Of a DNA stretch of 64,000 nt, positions 1 through 7,738 are shown piece by piece. Every line of letters begins with the position of its first letter. Positions within the stretch are counted from its first letter, which is position 1. The stretch spans positions 31,213 to 95,212 of the forward strand of contig SVOQ01000007.1 in assembly GCA_015066345.1 (NCBI GenBank). Reading direction: 5' to 3'. The DNA is from Oscillospiraceae bacterium (GTDB lineage: Bacteria; Bacillota; Clostridia; Oscillospirales; Acutalibacteraceae). The translations under genes were made by a program, and so were the position numbers. A model generated the notes under the pieces. That model ran no database searches and was not told the origin of the DNA. It was given only the letters and a program-made list of their open reading frames with translations.

Positions 1-2
1 AT

Positions 3-1967
3 CCGCCGGGATATAAAATATTTTATCAGGGTGAAAACTGTGTTAAATCAGGGATATCTGATAAGAATCGTACCTGGTGGCAAAGAGTTATAAATTATTT
101 AGGTGGCGAGCTTCTTGTAAACAATTCCTATGCCTACAGCCGTGTAACCCAAATGCCGGATACAGGTAATCTGTTTCCTTCAGGTTGTTCAAAAGAGAGA
201 ACGTCGAGCTTACACTCCGGTAAAGTTCAACCGGATGTTATTCTCGTATTAATGGGTTCAAGTGACTGGTTGGGTGAAGTACCTCTTACAGGAAGTGTAG
301 AGAATTATTTTAACGAAGAAATCGGGAAAAATGTGTATGGATACGTTGAGGATGAGTTTTCTTTTTCCTATGCGTATGATGTTATGTTAAATAATATAAA
401 AGCCAACTATCCCCGTGCGGAAATATGGTGTTGTACTTTGTTTACAACCTATATGACACAGAATCCTGAATTTGATTTCTTCAAAAAATATAAAAATAAC
501 GATATCGAAAAGTATAATTGTGTAATCAGAGAAAGTGCCCGAAAGAACGGCTGTAAATTAATTGATCTTAGTAAGTTTAAAATTCATATAGATACTTTTG
601 ATGGTGTTAATTTAAGTGTAGCCGGAATGAAAAGCCTTGCAGTTCTTGCAGTAAGAGAAATTGCAGATGAAAGAGGTAATAAGTATCTTGACTGTAAGAA
701 CAATGCCCACGAGTTTTCTGTTGTTGGAAAAACACAGACCGAAAATCATCTTTGTTGCCACAAATGCGGAAGATTTAAGACGGAGTCAAGGTCGGGTGTA
801 TTTGAAGCTCCTGTTAAAGTTAATCACACGGAAAGACTTTTTTCAAACACTCTTGTACTATGGTCTGAAAAAAATTCTAACGCAGGATACAAAAAAGGTA
901 AAGTTACCGTGGGACGAACGGACGACAACGATGTTGTTATTAACAGTCCTAAGATTTCAAGAAATCACGCAACATTTTACTATAATGACTATACATGGTA
1001 TATAAAAGATGTGTCCACAAATGGTGTGTGGGTTAATTCAAAGAAAATCGAAAAAGGTGAATTACATAAATTATCCGCAAATGATATTATTGACTTCGCT
1101 CACGTTGAAAAATATGTGTTCTATAAAGAAGAACAATCACCCGTAAAACGTGTCAAGAAAACAATTCTTAACGAAAAGAATGTTGTAGGCGGTATGCTGG
1201 ATAACTCGTATAGGGTTTTGCGATTATTGGGAAAAGGCGGTACATTCAAGGTGTATCTTGTTGAGGATGTCTCTTCGGGAGAACTTTTTGCCGCTAAAAT
1301 GTGCTTTAAAAAAGATAAAAAATACAGTTCTATTATAAGGGATATGGTTTTTAAAGAAACTTCGGCTGTGAAAGAACTGGATCACCCTATGATTCCCAAG
1401 ATATATGAGATTATAGAAACTGATGAATTTCTGTGCATCATAGAAGAATATATCACAGGCGAAACGCTGGAAGCGATAGTTAACAGGGAATCGGCTCAAT
1501 CTCCGGAAACCGCAATCGGATGGGGCTTGCAATTGTGTGATGTTCTTAGTTATTTACACACGCTTAATCCTCCCAGGGTATTCAGAGATTTAAAGCCGGC
1601 TAATATTATGTTGAGGGATAATGGTAAAATAGCCCTTATAGATTTTGGCATCATGCGTTGTTATGATCCGCAAAAAAAGAGCGACACCGCTTGTTTTGGT
1701 ACCAAAGGCTATGCCGCACCCGAGCAATTCGGCAGACGACAGTCGGATGCAAGAACGGATATTTATGCTTTGGGTATGACTTTACACCATCTTTTAACGG
1801 GCGTTGGACCAAACAGCAAAAAATATGAATACAGACCGATTCGGCAGATTAATCCGTTGTTATCTGTAGAGTTGGAAGAAATTATTGACAAGTGTGTTGC
1901 CATAAGTCCTTCTGCCAGATATGGCAGTTGCGAGGATTTGGCAAAAGAGCTTAAAAACAGTATATAA
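3..1967 (+). CDS. SGNH-like / FHA / Ser-Thr protein kinase fusion (5' end outside window)
   Basis: The frame is open to the left edge; the first ATG (153) lies inside the N-terminal domain, so the true start is upstream of the window. Three parts are visible. First is an SGNH/GDSL-hydrolase-like domain (up to about 680), with LVLMGSSDWLG in the place of the family's G-x-N-D block. Its last block reads DGVNLSVAGM where DGxHP is usual, so the catalytic His appears to be Asn. Next is a short Cys/His segment (about 690-770, ending CCHKCG), then an FHA domain (about 890-1130, GRTDDND, SRNHA, STNGVWVN). Last is a kinase domain (about 1209-1960) with glycine loop GKGGTFKVY, AAKM, FRDLKPANIM, IDFG and AAPEQF, so catalytic residues are intact. 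No membrane helix is visible. A hairpin terminator follows. By position it belongs to the phospho-signalling block of the type VII locus. The domain combination is unusual; its function is inferred only as a Ser/Thr kinase. Confidence 0.85.
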   Translation, partial: PPGYKIFYQGENCVKSGISDKNRTWWQRVINYLGGELLVNNSYAYSRVTQMPDTGNLFPSGCSKERTSSLHSGKVQPDVILVLMGSSDWLGEVPLTGSVENYFNEEIGKNVYGYVEDEFSFSYAYDVMLNNIKANYPRAEIWCCTLFTTYMTQNPEFDFFKKYKNNDIEKYNCVIRESARKNGCKLIDLSKFKIHIDTFDGVNLSVAGMKSLAVLAVREIADERGNKYLDCKNNAHEFSVVGKTQTENHLCCHKCGRFKTESRSGVFEAPVKVNHTERLFSNTLVLWSEKNSNAGYKKGKVTVGRTDDNDVVINSPKISRNHATFYYNDYTWYIKDVSTNGVWVNSKKIEKGELHKLSANDIIDFAHVEKYVFYKEEQSPVKRVKKTILNEKNVVGGMLDNSYRVLRLLGKGGTFKVYLVEDVSSGELFAAKMCFKKDKKYSSIIRDMVFKETSAVKELDHPMIPKIYEIIETDEFLCIIEEYITGETLEAIVNRESAQSPETAIGWGLQLCDVLSYLHTLNPPRVFRDLKPANIMLRDNGKIALIDFGIMRCYDPQKKSDTACFGTKGYAAPEQFGRRQSDARTDIYALGMTLHHLLTGVGPNSKKYEYRPIRQINPLLSVELEEIIDKCVAISPSARYGSCEDLAKELKNSI

Positions 1968-1978
1968 ACCAACGAGAA

Positions 1979-2024
1979 TATCCTCCGATAGAACACTGTT
2001 CTGTCGGAGGATACGGTTTTTTGT
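1979..2024 (+). terminator. Rho-independent terminator
   Basis: A 15-16 bp stem (TATCCTCCGATAGAAC with its complement, 1979-2013) is followed by CGGTTTTTTGT. It separates the SGNH/FHA/kinase gene from the next promoter. Confidence 0.85.
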
Positions 2025-2097
2025 ACAAACGGGAAGACCAACTTTTATGTAGTTTACATATAAATCGTTTAAAACATCTCCTGAACCTTGATTTTAA

Positions 2098-2126
2098 TTG
2101 ACAAAAATTCACAAAAGGAATATAAT
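2098..2126 (+). promoter_or_regulatory. Consensus sigma-A promoter of the FHA/PP2C/kinase operon
   Basis: TTGACA (2098-2103), 17-bp spacer, TATAAT (2121-2126): both hexamers are perfect. It lies about 70 bp upstream of an AGGAGG site (2185-2190) and the ATG at 2197. It probably drives 2197 to 14024, since the genes there are spaced by 15 bp or less or overlap. Confidence 0.85.
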
Positions 2127-2196
2127 TACGACGATTATAATTAGAATAGGTGTATAATATTTTCATTAGAAAAAGCTTGAATTCAGGAGGTTTTTT

Positions 2197-4065
2197 ATGG
2201 AAATTAAGGTATTAAATAATGGGAATACAAAAGTACTCACCATGAATTTTGCTCCCGCAGACGGATTTGTTAGCGGTGAGGCATTGTATTTGTCAAAAAC
2301 CCCCATTAAAGGTATATTAGGTTCATCCGTTCAGGATGGTCAGGTTCAGTTTGTTTGTATGAACGGTATAGCATTGGGCGAAAGACTCAGACAGCCTATG
2401 TCCAAAGTCCAGTATTTGCTCATTATGCAACAGTTTGCGGCAATTGTTCGTGACATAAAATCCCTTAATCTTTCTGTCGAAAAATTATTATTGGATTTCA
2501 GATACATATTTATAAATGAATCCACATGGGAATTGCAATTAGCTTATACGCCATGCACAGCAAAAGCTAACGCCAACAATTTAATAGGTTTCTTATCAGC
2601 CATTTCTGCTATGACAAAGCCGTTCCGCGAAGCAGATATGGAATATGCTCAGCGTTTTCCGGCTTTTCTTAAAACTATGGATGAGTTCGATTATACCCGT
2701 GTGGAGCAATATATCCTCAAAGAAGATGCCAAAGTTGTTGAGGCAATTAATAAGAGCCACCCTCCCAAGAATGTTTCAAATAATGTTCAAAGTGCTAAAG
2801 CGGTACAACCTACACCTTCAGCTCCGGTAACGCAAGAACCAATTATAAAAGCAGTCAATATAAATCAGGTTCCGGAAATTGATATTGCGGATATGATGGA
2901 GGATGATATCGTCACCGAAGAGAAAGTACACCCCGTACCTGTGGCACAACCCGAGATAAAACCCGTTGTTCCCGTGGCACAGCCTGTTGTTGCTCCGTCC
3001 GTTGTTGACGAGGAAGCTAACACTTCGTTGTTAGTTGAGGAGGACTTTTTGGATAATAATGATAATGAGCCGGCATTAGTTAAAGATGAGCCGGTTGCTC
3101 CCGTCAATCCTGTTTCGCAACCTATAGATTTCGGCAACATTGAATTAGATGATACCTCCTTGTTGGTTGAGGACGATATCGCTGAAGCAAAAAATGAAAG
3201 CAAATCAGCGGATGATGGATTTGTTTTTCGTCCTGACCCGGCACCTCAACCCGTTGTTAAACCGGTATCTCAGCCTGTGGCACAACCTGTACCGGCACCT
3301 CAGCCCGTGGCACAACCTGTACCGACACCGCAACCTGTTGTTAAACCGGCATACGAGCTCAAATCGGATGAATTGAAACAAAAAACAAAAAGTGTACCGG
3401 CACCGCAGCCCGTTGTTAAGCCTGCGTCTCAGCCTATGGCACAACCTGTACCGGCACCGCAGCCCGTTGTTAAGCCTGCACCTCAGCCTATGGCACAACC
3501 TGTACCGGCACCGCAACCCGTTGTTAAGCCTGCACCTCAGCCTATGGCACAACCTGTACCGGCACCGCAGCCCGTTGTTAAGCCTGCACCTCAGCCTATG
3601 GCACAACCTGTACCGGCACCGCAACCCGTTGTTAAGCCTGCACCTCAGCCTGTGGCACAACCTGTTAAGGCTACAAATTTTTATGAAGATAATACAGCAC
3701 TTCTTACCGATGAACCCTTTGCTCCTATGGATACGTATAGCGGACAACCCGCCCCGGCAAAGGAATATGTCAAATACCCCACCCTTAAGCGTGTTTTTAA
3801 TGGGGACGTTGTAAAAATATCAAAGCCCGTTTTCAGAATTGGTAAAGAACGTAGTTATGTTGACTATTTTGTAAGTAACAGTAATGTTATCAGCAGAAGC
3901 CATGCAGACATAATCGTAAGAGATAACAGGTATTTCGTTATAGATCTTAACTCAAAGAATAAGACTTATGTTAACGGCAGAATGATAATGCCAAACTGTG
4001 AAATAGAAATATTTGACGGTGACACTATTACGCTTGCTAATGAAGACTTTTTATTCAAGGTATGA
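2197..4065 (+). CDS. DUF6382-like / proline-rich / FHA-domain scaffold protein
   Basis: This 622-residue cytosolic protein has no signal peptide or membrane helix. Residues 1-185 resemble the N-terminal domain found before FHA domains in Firmicutes (I recall it as DUF6382). The segment around NLSVEKLLLDFRYIF looks like the catalytic-loop region of a pseudokinase fold, which is inference. Residues 190-500 are Pro/Val/Gln-rich and hold five tandem 18-residue repeats. Three short acidic motifs interrupt the linker: NTSLL, DTSLL and NTALL. Residues 534-622 are an FHA domain (FRIGKERSYVDY, SRSHADI, SKNKTYVNGR). FHA domains bind phosphothreonine, preferring pT-x-x-[I/L/V/D], so the T-x-L-L motifs could themselves be FHA ligands once phosphorylated. 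It is first in an operon with the PP2C phosphatase (14 bp downstream) and kinase. The start is fixed by AGGAGG 6 bp upstream. Confidence 0.85.
   Translation: MEIKVLNNGNTKVLTMNFAPADGFVSGEALYLSKTPIKGILGSSVQDGQVQFVCMNGIALGERLRQPMSKVQYLLIMQQFAAIVRDIKSLNLSVEKLLLDFRYIFINESTWELQLAYTPCTAKANANNLIGFLSAISAMTKPFREADMEYAQRFPAFLKTMDEFDYTRVEQYILKEDAKVVEAINKSHPPKNVSNNVQSAKAVQPTPSAPVTQEPIIKAVNINQVPEIDIADMMEDDIVTEEKVHPVPVAQPEIKPVVPVAQPVVAPSVVDEEANTSLLVEEDFLDNNDNEPALVKDEPVAPVNPVSQPIDFGNIELDDTSLLVEDDIAEAKNESKSADDGFVFRPDPAPQPVVKPVSQPVAQPVPAPQPVAQPVPTPQPVVKPAYELKSDELKQKTKSVPAPQPVVKPASQPMAQPVPAPQPVVKPAPQPMAQPVPAPQPVVKPAPQPMAQPVPAPQPVVKPAPQPMAQPVPAPQPVVKPAPQPVAQPVKATNFYEDNTALLTDEPFAPMDTYSGQPAPAKEYVKYPTLKRVFNGDVVKISKPVFRIGKERSYVDYFVSNSNVISRSHADIIVRDNRYFVIDLNSKNKTYVNGRMIMPNCEIEIFDGDTITLANEDFLFKV
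3397..3666 (+). repeat. Five tandem 54-bp repeats inside the FHA scaffold gene
   Basis: Units start at 3397, 3451, 3505, 3559 and 3613, and differ by only a few third-position bases. Each encodes 18 residues of the pattern APQPVVKPAPQPMAQPVP. Less regular copies of the same motif begin at about 3238. The near-identity at DNA level suggests recent expansion and possible copy-number variation between strains. Confidence 0.95.
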
Positions 4066-4079
4066 CAGGGGGATAAAAA

Positions 4080-4850
4080 ATGCATTATATAGCCACTGCA
4101 GATACCGACGTAGGTATCGTGAAAAAAACTAATCAGGATAGTTTATTGATAAAACAAGCCGTGTACGATAAAGATAATAAGCAAGTTCTTCTTGCTGTAG
4201 TATGTGACGGTATGGGAGGTCTTGCCAAGGGTGAGCTTGCCAGTGCTACTGTTATAAGGGAGTTTTCCAGGTGGTTTGAAGAGGAGCTTCCTTACGAGCT
4301 TCAACACCTTAATTTAGAGGTTATTGGTGGTAAGTGGACTCATATGCTCAAACAGCTTAACGCTAAAATCTCTCAATTTGGTCTTAATCTCGGCGTAAAC
4401 CTTGGTACAACTTTTACCGGAATGCTTTTCGCAGAGGGTAAATATCTTATCGTACATGTGGGTGACACCCGTGCATATTATGTTAACAAAGGTCTCAAAC
4501 AACTGACAATTGACCAGAGCTTTGTAGAAAGAGAAGTAAGACGAGGCAATATGACTCCCGAACAAGCAAGGGTTGACAGCCGTAGAAATCTTCTTCTTCA
4601 ATGTGTTGGTGCTTCAAGAGATGTTGAACCCGAAGTTATAATAAGCGAAGCACAGAACGGAGTTTATCTTCTTTGTTCTGACGGTTTCAGACATCAGGTT
4701 TCACCACAGGAGTTAGCGCAGTATTTTGATGCAAGTGTGCTTCCTCATAAGCAAGCAATGCACAGCAACGCAAAACACGTTATCGAATTAGTGAAATCAC
4801 GAGGAGAAAGAGACAATGTATCTGTTTTACTCGTAAAAACAATGGCGTGA
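4080..4850 (+). CDS. PP2C-family Ser/Thr protein phosphatase
   Basis: At 256 residues this is the normal size of bacterial PP2C (PrpC/Stp) enzymes, which remove phosphate from Ser/Thr using two metal ions. The metal and phosphate motifs are present: TDVGIVKKTNQDS near the N-terminus, VCDGMGG (residues about 39-45), GTTFTGML, HVGDTRAY, LLCSDGF (about 198) and RDNVSVLLV at the end. No membrane helix is seen. It lies 14 bp after the FHA scaffold and 12 bp before the membrane kinase, the classic kinase/phosphatase pairing, so it probably reverses phosphorylation by the kinases of this locus. The start is preceded by CAGGGGG. Confidence 0.95.
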   Translation: MHYIATADTDVGIVKKTNQDSLLIKQAVYDKDNKQVLLAVVCDGMGGLAKGELASATVIREFSRWFEEELPYELQHLNLEVIGGKWTHMLKQLNAKISQFGLNLGVNLGTTFTGMLFAEGKYLIVHVGDTRAYYVNKGLKQLTIDQSFVEREVRRGNMTPEQARVDSRRNLLLQCVGASRDVEPEVIISEAQNGVYLLCSDGFRHQVSPQELAQYFDASVLPHKQAMHSNAKHVIELVKSRGERDNVSVLLVKTMA

Positions 4851-4862
4851 GGTGAGGGGTAA

Positions 4863-6596
4863 ATGACAGAGATAGGAACAATAATTGACGGTAAGTACGA
4901 GATACTTAAGGAAATAGGACGAGGCGGTATGTCCACGGTATACCTTGCTATGGACAGCCATCTTAATAAACAGTGGGCAGTTAAGGAAATCAGAAAAAAA
5001 GGTACCGGAGCAAATGACGAGATTGTTGTAAACAGCTTACTTGCCGAGGCAAACCTTATGAAGCGTCTTGACCATCCGGCACTTCCCCGAATAGTTGACA
5101 TTATAGACAACGGTATCACAATATACGTTGTAATGGACTATATCGAAGGCGAATCTCTCGATAAAATTTTAAAGGAATACGGCGTTCAGGACGAGGAGAA
5201 GGTTATTGAGTGGGCTAAACAGATTTGCGATGCTTTATCATACCTTCATTCCCAGAAGCCCAGACCCATTGTTTATCGTGATATGAAGCCCGCAAATATT
5301 ATGCTCAAGCCCGAGGGCAACATCAAGATTATTGACTTCGGTATTGCCCGTGAGTATAAGGAGCAGAATCTTGCGGATACAAAGGTTCTCGGTACAAGAG
5401 GTTTCGCACCTCCTGAGGCATATAACGGTCAGACAACTCCCAGGTCTGATATTTATTCACTGGGTATGACAATGCATAACCTTCTTACGGGTGTTGACCC
5501 GCGAATGGGCGACGGCTATGTTCCTGTAAGACAGATTAATCCCAATCTCTCTGAAGGTATCGAGCTTATAATTGATAAGTGTGTTCAGCCCGCGGAAGAA
5601 AACAGATACCAGAGCTGTGCGGATCTTATTTATGACCTTGAGCACCCCGACCTTATTACATCGGGTTATAAGAAAAAACAGAAAAGAAAAATCATTGCTA
5701 CGGTTATTCCGTTTGTGCTCAGCGTAATAATGGCATTTTCGGGTCTCGGTACCGCATTGGGTGCAAAGGCAATCAATGAGAATAACTACGAAGCCTATGT
5801 CGCTCGTACCGGAGATTTGGAATTGTATCAAAAAGCCGTTATTTTATATCCTGACAGGGAAGACGCTTATCTGAGATTAGTAGAATATTATGAGGATAAG
5901 GTTTCTGAGGGTAAGGGCTTTACCTCTGTCGATTTTGCTAAATTTGAAGGAATTTATCACGGTGGTAATAAAGACGAAGATGGCAATATAATGAAAAACC
6001 ATAGTGCTGAACTTCAAAAGGCTAATCCTGCTGTTTACGCAGACATTAATTTCCGAATGGCAATACTTTGTTATTTCGATTATGTTTCCGTAAACGAAGA
6101 AGGTCAATTGAATGATGGTGTTATAGAGCGGTGCAACAAAGCGATAGTATATCTTGATCGTAATAAAGAAATCGAAGGCTACACTCCTTCATATTACGAG
6201 AACAGCTTGTATGAAATTTGTAAATTCCAGAAGAATTACATACCCGAGGATACAAAATACGACCTTACAACAGACGAATGTGAGAAGCTGTTTGTTGGTA
6301 TAAATAAAGCTCTTGACTCTATAGAAAATGATACAACAATAGGTAACTACGAAAGAGTAAGTTATTATTATGCTGTATTCTGTCTGCTTAATAGTTGCAA
6401 GGAAAAATTCAGCGGTGTTGATGTTGAAAAAGGAACACTTATAGATTTATTAGACAGAGTTTATGAAATGGCAGAGGATGTCAAAGATGGCGGTTCCAAT
6501 AAGTATACTAAAGAGATGAAACAAAAAATCATCAGTGAACACCAAAGCCATAAAGTTAAGATAGAAAACGAATATAAATTTAAGGAGGAGAAATAA
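4863..6596 (+). CDS. Membrane Ser/Thr protein kinase with extracellular helical domain (EssB-like topology)
   Basis: The protein has 577 residues. Residues 12-265 are a Hanks-type kinase with an apparently complete active site: GRGGMS loop (19-24), Lys41 in AVKEI, VYRDMKPANIM with Asp140, IDFG with Asp158, and a FAPPEAY activation-segment end. One transmembrane helix follows (about 277-301), after a basic KKKQKRK stretch. The outer 275 residues are charged and helical, perhaps TPR-like, with no PASTA repeats. Pseudokinase-TM-helical domain is the known layout of EssB/YukC in type VII systems. Here the kinase looks active, so this could be a catalytic EssB counterpart; that is inference from topology and place. 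Likely substrates are the T-x-x-L proteins encoded on either side. The ATG follows GGTGAGGGG. Confidence 0.85.
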   Translation: MTEIGTIIDGKYEILKEIGRGGMSTVYLAMDSHLNKQWAVKEIRKKGTGANDEIVVNSLLAEANLMKRLDHPALPRIVDIIDNGITIYVVMDYIEGESLDKILKEYGVQDEEKVIEWAKQICDALSYLHSQKPRPIVYRDMKPANIMLKPEGNIKIIDFGIAREYKEQNLADTKVLGTRGFAPPEAYNGQTTPRSDIYSLGMTMHNLLTGVDPRMGDGYVPVRQINPNLSEGIELIIDKCVQPAEENRYQSCADLIYDLEHPDLITSGYKKKQKRKIIATVIPFVLSVIMAFSGLGTALGAKAINENNYEAYVARTGDLELYQKAVILYPDREDAYLRLVEYYEDKVSEGKGFTSVDFAKFEGIYHGGNKDEDGNIMKNHSAELQKANPAVYADINFRMAILCYFDYVSVNEEGQLNDGVIERCNKAIVYLDRNKEIEGYTPSYYENSLYEICKFQKNYIPEDTKYDLTTDECEKLFVGINKALDSIENDTTIGNYERVSYYYAVFCLLNSCKEKFSGVDVEKGTLIDLLDRVYEMAEDVKDGGSNKYTKEMKQKIISEHQSHKVKIENEYKFKEEK

Positions 6597-6599
6597 ATT

Positions 6600-7256
6600 A
6601 TGGCAGCAGACGTATTATCAGTAATTTCAATAATCTCCTTCGTTATTGCAGGAATTTCACTCCTTTTAGCAATAATACTCTTTATAAAATTCAAAATTCC
6701 GAGTGTTATTGGCGATTTGTCAGGTAAAACCGCCCGCAAATCAATTGCTCAGATGCGTGAATTCAATGAAAAATCCGGCAAAAAATCCCATAGCTCAAGC
6801 CCTGCCAACCAAAAAAGAGGCAAGGTTACGGCAACCATGGAGCAACCCAAGGCACAGTCCGAGGGTCAGCCCAAGCAGATAAGAAAAATGGAGGTAAAGC
6901 CTCAGCAAAGTGGCTCCGAAGAAACAGAATTACTTCAGAGTAATGTAAAAAGAGCTGCATTTGAGGACAATGCAACAGCACCCCTTAACGAGACCGCACC
7001 GCTTAATGTTCCGATATATTCAAGGGAACCTGCAACGGGAGAAGAAACAGCGGCACTTAATGAAACCGCACCCCTGAACGAAACGGCACCCTTGTATACA
7101 CAGGATGCGGACATGGGCGGAGAAACAGGGGGACTTAACGAAACTGCACTTCTCAAAGATGATGAGATTGCAGAAAAACCCAGCTTCGTACCTAAAAAAG
7201 AATTATCCGCACTTGATGACGTTATGCTTATTCACACCGCAGAGGTGATTGAATGA
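6600..7256 (+). CDS. Single-pass membrane protein with eight T-x-x-L motifs (putative FHA docking protein)
   Basis: This protein has 218 residues. A transmembrane helix occupies residues about 5-32 (IISFVIAGISLLLAIILFI). The rest is a polar, probably cytosolic tail with low-complexity Gln/Lys segments, then a repetitive acidic region holding TELL, TAPL (four times), TAAL, TGGL and TALL, nearly all preceded by Glu or Asn. Every motif has Leu at T+3, the position FHA domains read in phosphothreonine ligands. I infer that the neighbouring kinase phosphorylates these threonines and that the FHA proteins of the locus dock there. It matches no family I recognise. It starts 3 bp after the kinase stop with AAGGAGGAG upstream, and its stop overlaps the next start (ATGA). 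Confidence 0.75.
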   Translation: MAADVLSVISIISFVIAGISLLLAIILFIKFKIPSVIGDLSGKTARKSIAQMREFNEKSGKKSHSSSPANQKRGKVTATMEQPKAQSEGQPKQIRKMEVKPQQSGSEETELLQSNVKRAAFEDNATAPLNETAPLNVPIYSREPATGEETAALNETAPLNETAPLYTQDADMGGETGGLNETALLKDDEIAEKPSFVPKKELSALDDVMLIHTAEVIE

Positions 7257-7738
7257 AGCCGGTCAGAAAACGAACAATACGACTTATGATGGGTTTGTAT
7301 GTGTTTTTTACGTTCCTTTTAGGGGCAACCTTTCCGGTAATGCCTTTTTCGGCAGTAGCACAGTCCAACATACCTGTTATTGTTGTTGGTGCCGTATTCT
7401 GGGTAGGTTTCTTGTTCAGTCTGTTGTTTTTGGTTCTTACATTGGTTAAGTATAAGAAATGGCGTAAACAGGATAATGGGGACGAGCTTCCTAAAAAGAA
7501 GCTTCCCGGCGTACTCAGATTTTTCAGGAGTACCTATGCTTCAATTGCCGACGGTGTATTTTTGGCAAGCACAATTTCTTTCGTTGTGCTTATGTTCACA
7601 AAGTATAGCAATGCTTATGTGGTTTACATCTTGTTATTTTTAATGATTGTTTCTTTTAGTTTACACAGTATATTAAACGGAAACATTTATAATGAAATAA
7701 AAAACAAAAAATTAAAGGGGAGAAAAAGGTATGAGTAA
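7253..7738 (+). CDS. Four-helix integral membrane protein, unknown function
   Basis: This 161-residue protein has four predicted membrane helices (about 8-33, 39-65, 98-117 and 122-142), a basic loop (KYKKWRK) after the second helix and a basic C-terminus. I recognise no family. Its start overlaps the previous stop by 4 bp and its end overlaps the giant surface protein by 8 bp, so translation is probably coupled. It may be a small membrane part of the secretion machine, in the way EssA is, but no sequence feature proves that. Confidence 0.75.
   Translation: MKPVRKRTIRLMMGLYVFFTFLLGATFPVMPFSAVAQSNIPVIVVGAVFWVGFLFSLLFLVLTLVKYKKWRKQDNGDELPKKKLPGVLRFFRSTYASIADGVFLASTISFVVLMFTKYSNAYVVYILLFLMIVSFSLHSILNGNIYNEIKNKKLKGRKRYE

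Noticed and set aside
3205..3814. Long open frames on both strands across the proline-rich repeats
   Set aside because: They are shadows of the 54-bp repeat in other frames (runs of CRYRLCHRLRC or LWHNLYRHR). They have no ribosome site and lie inside a well-supported gene.
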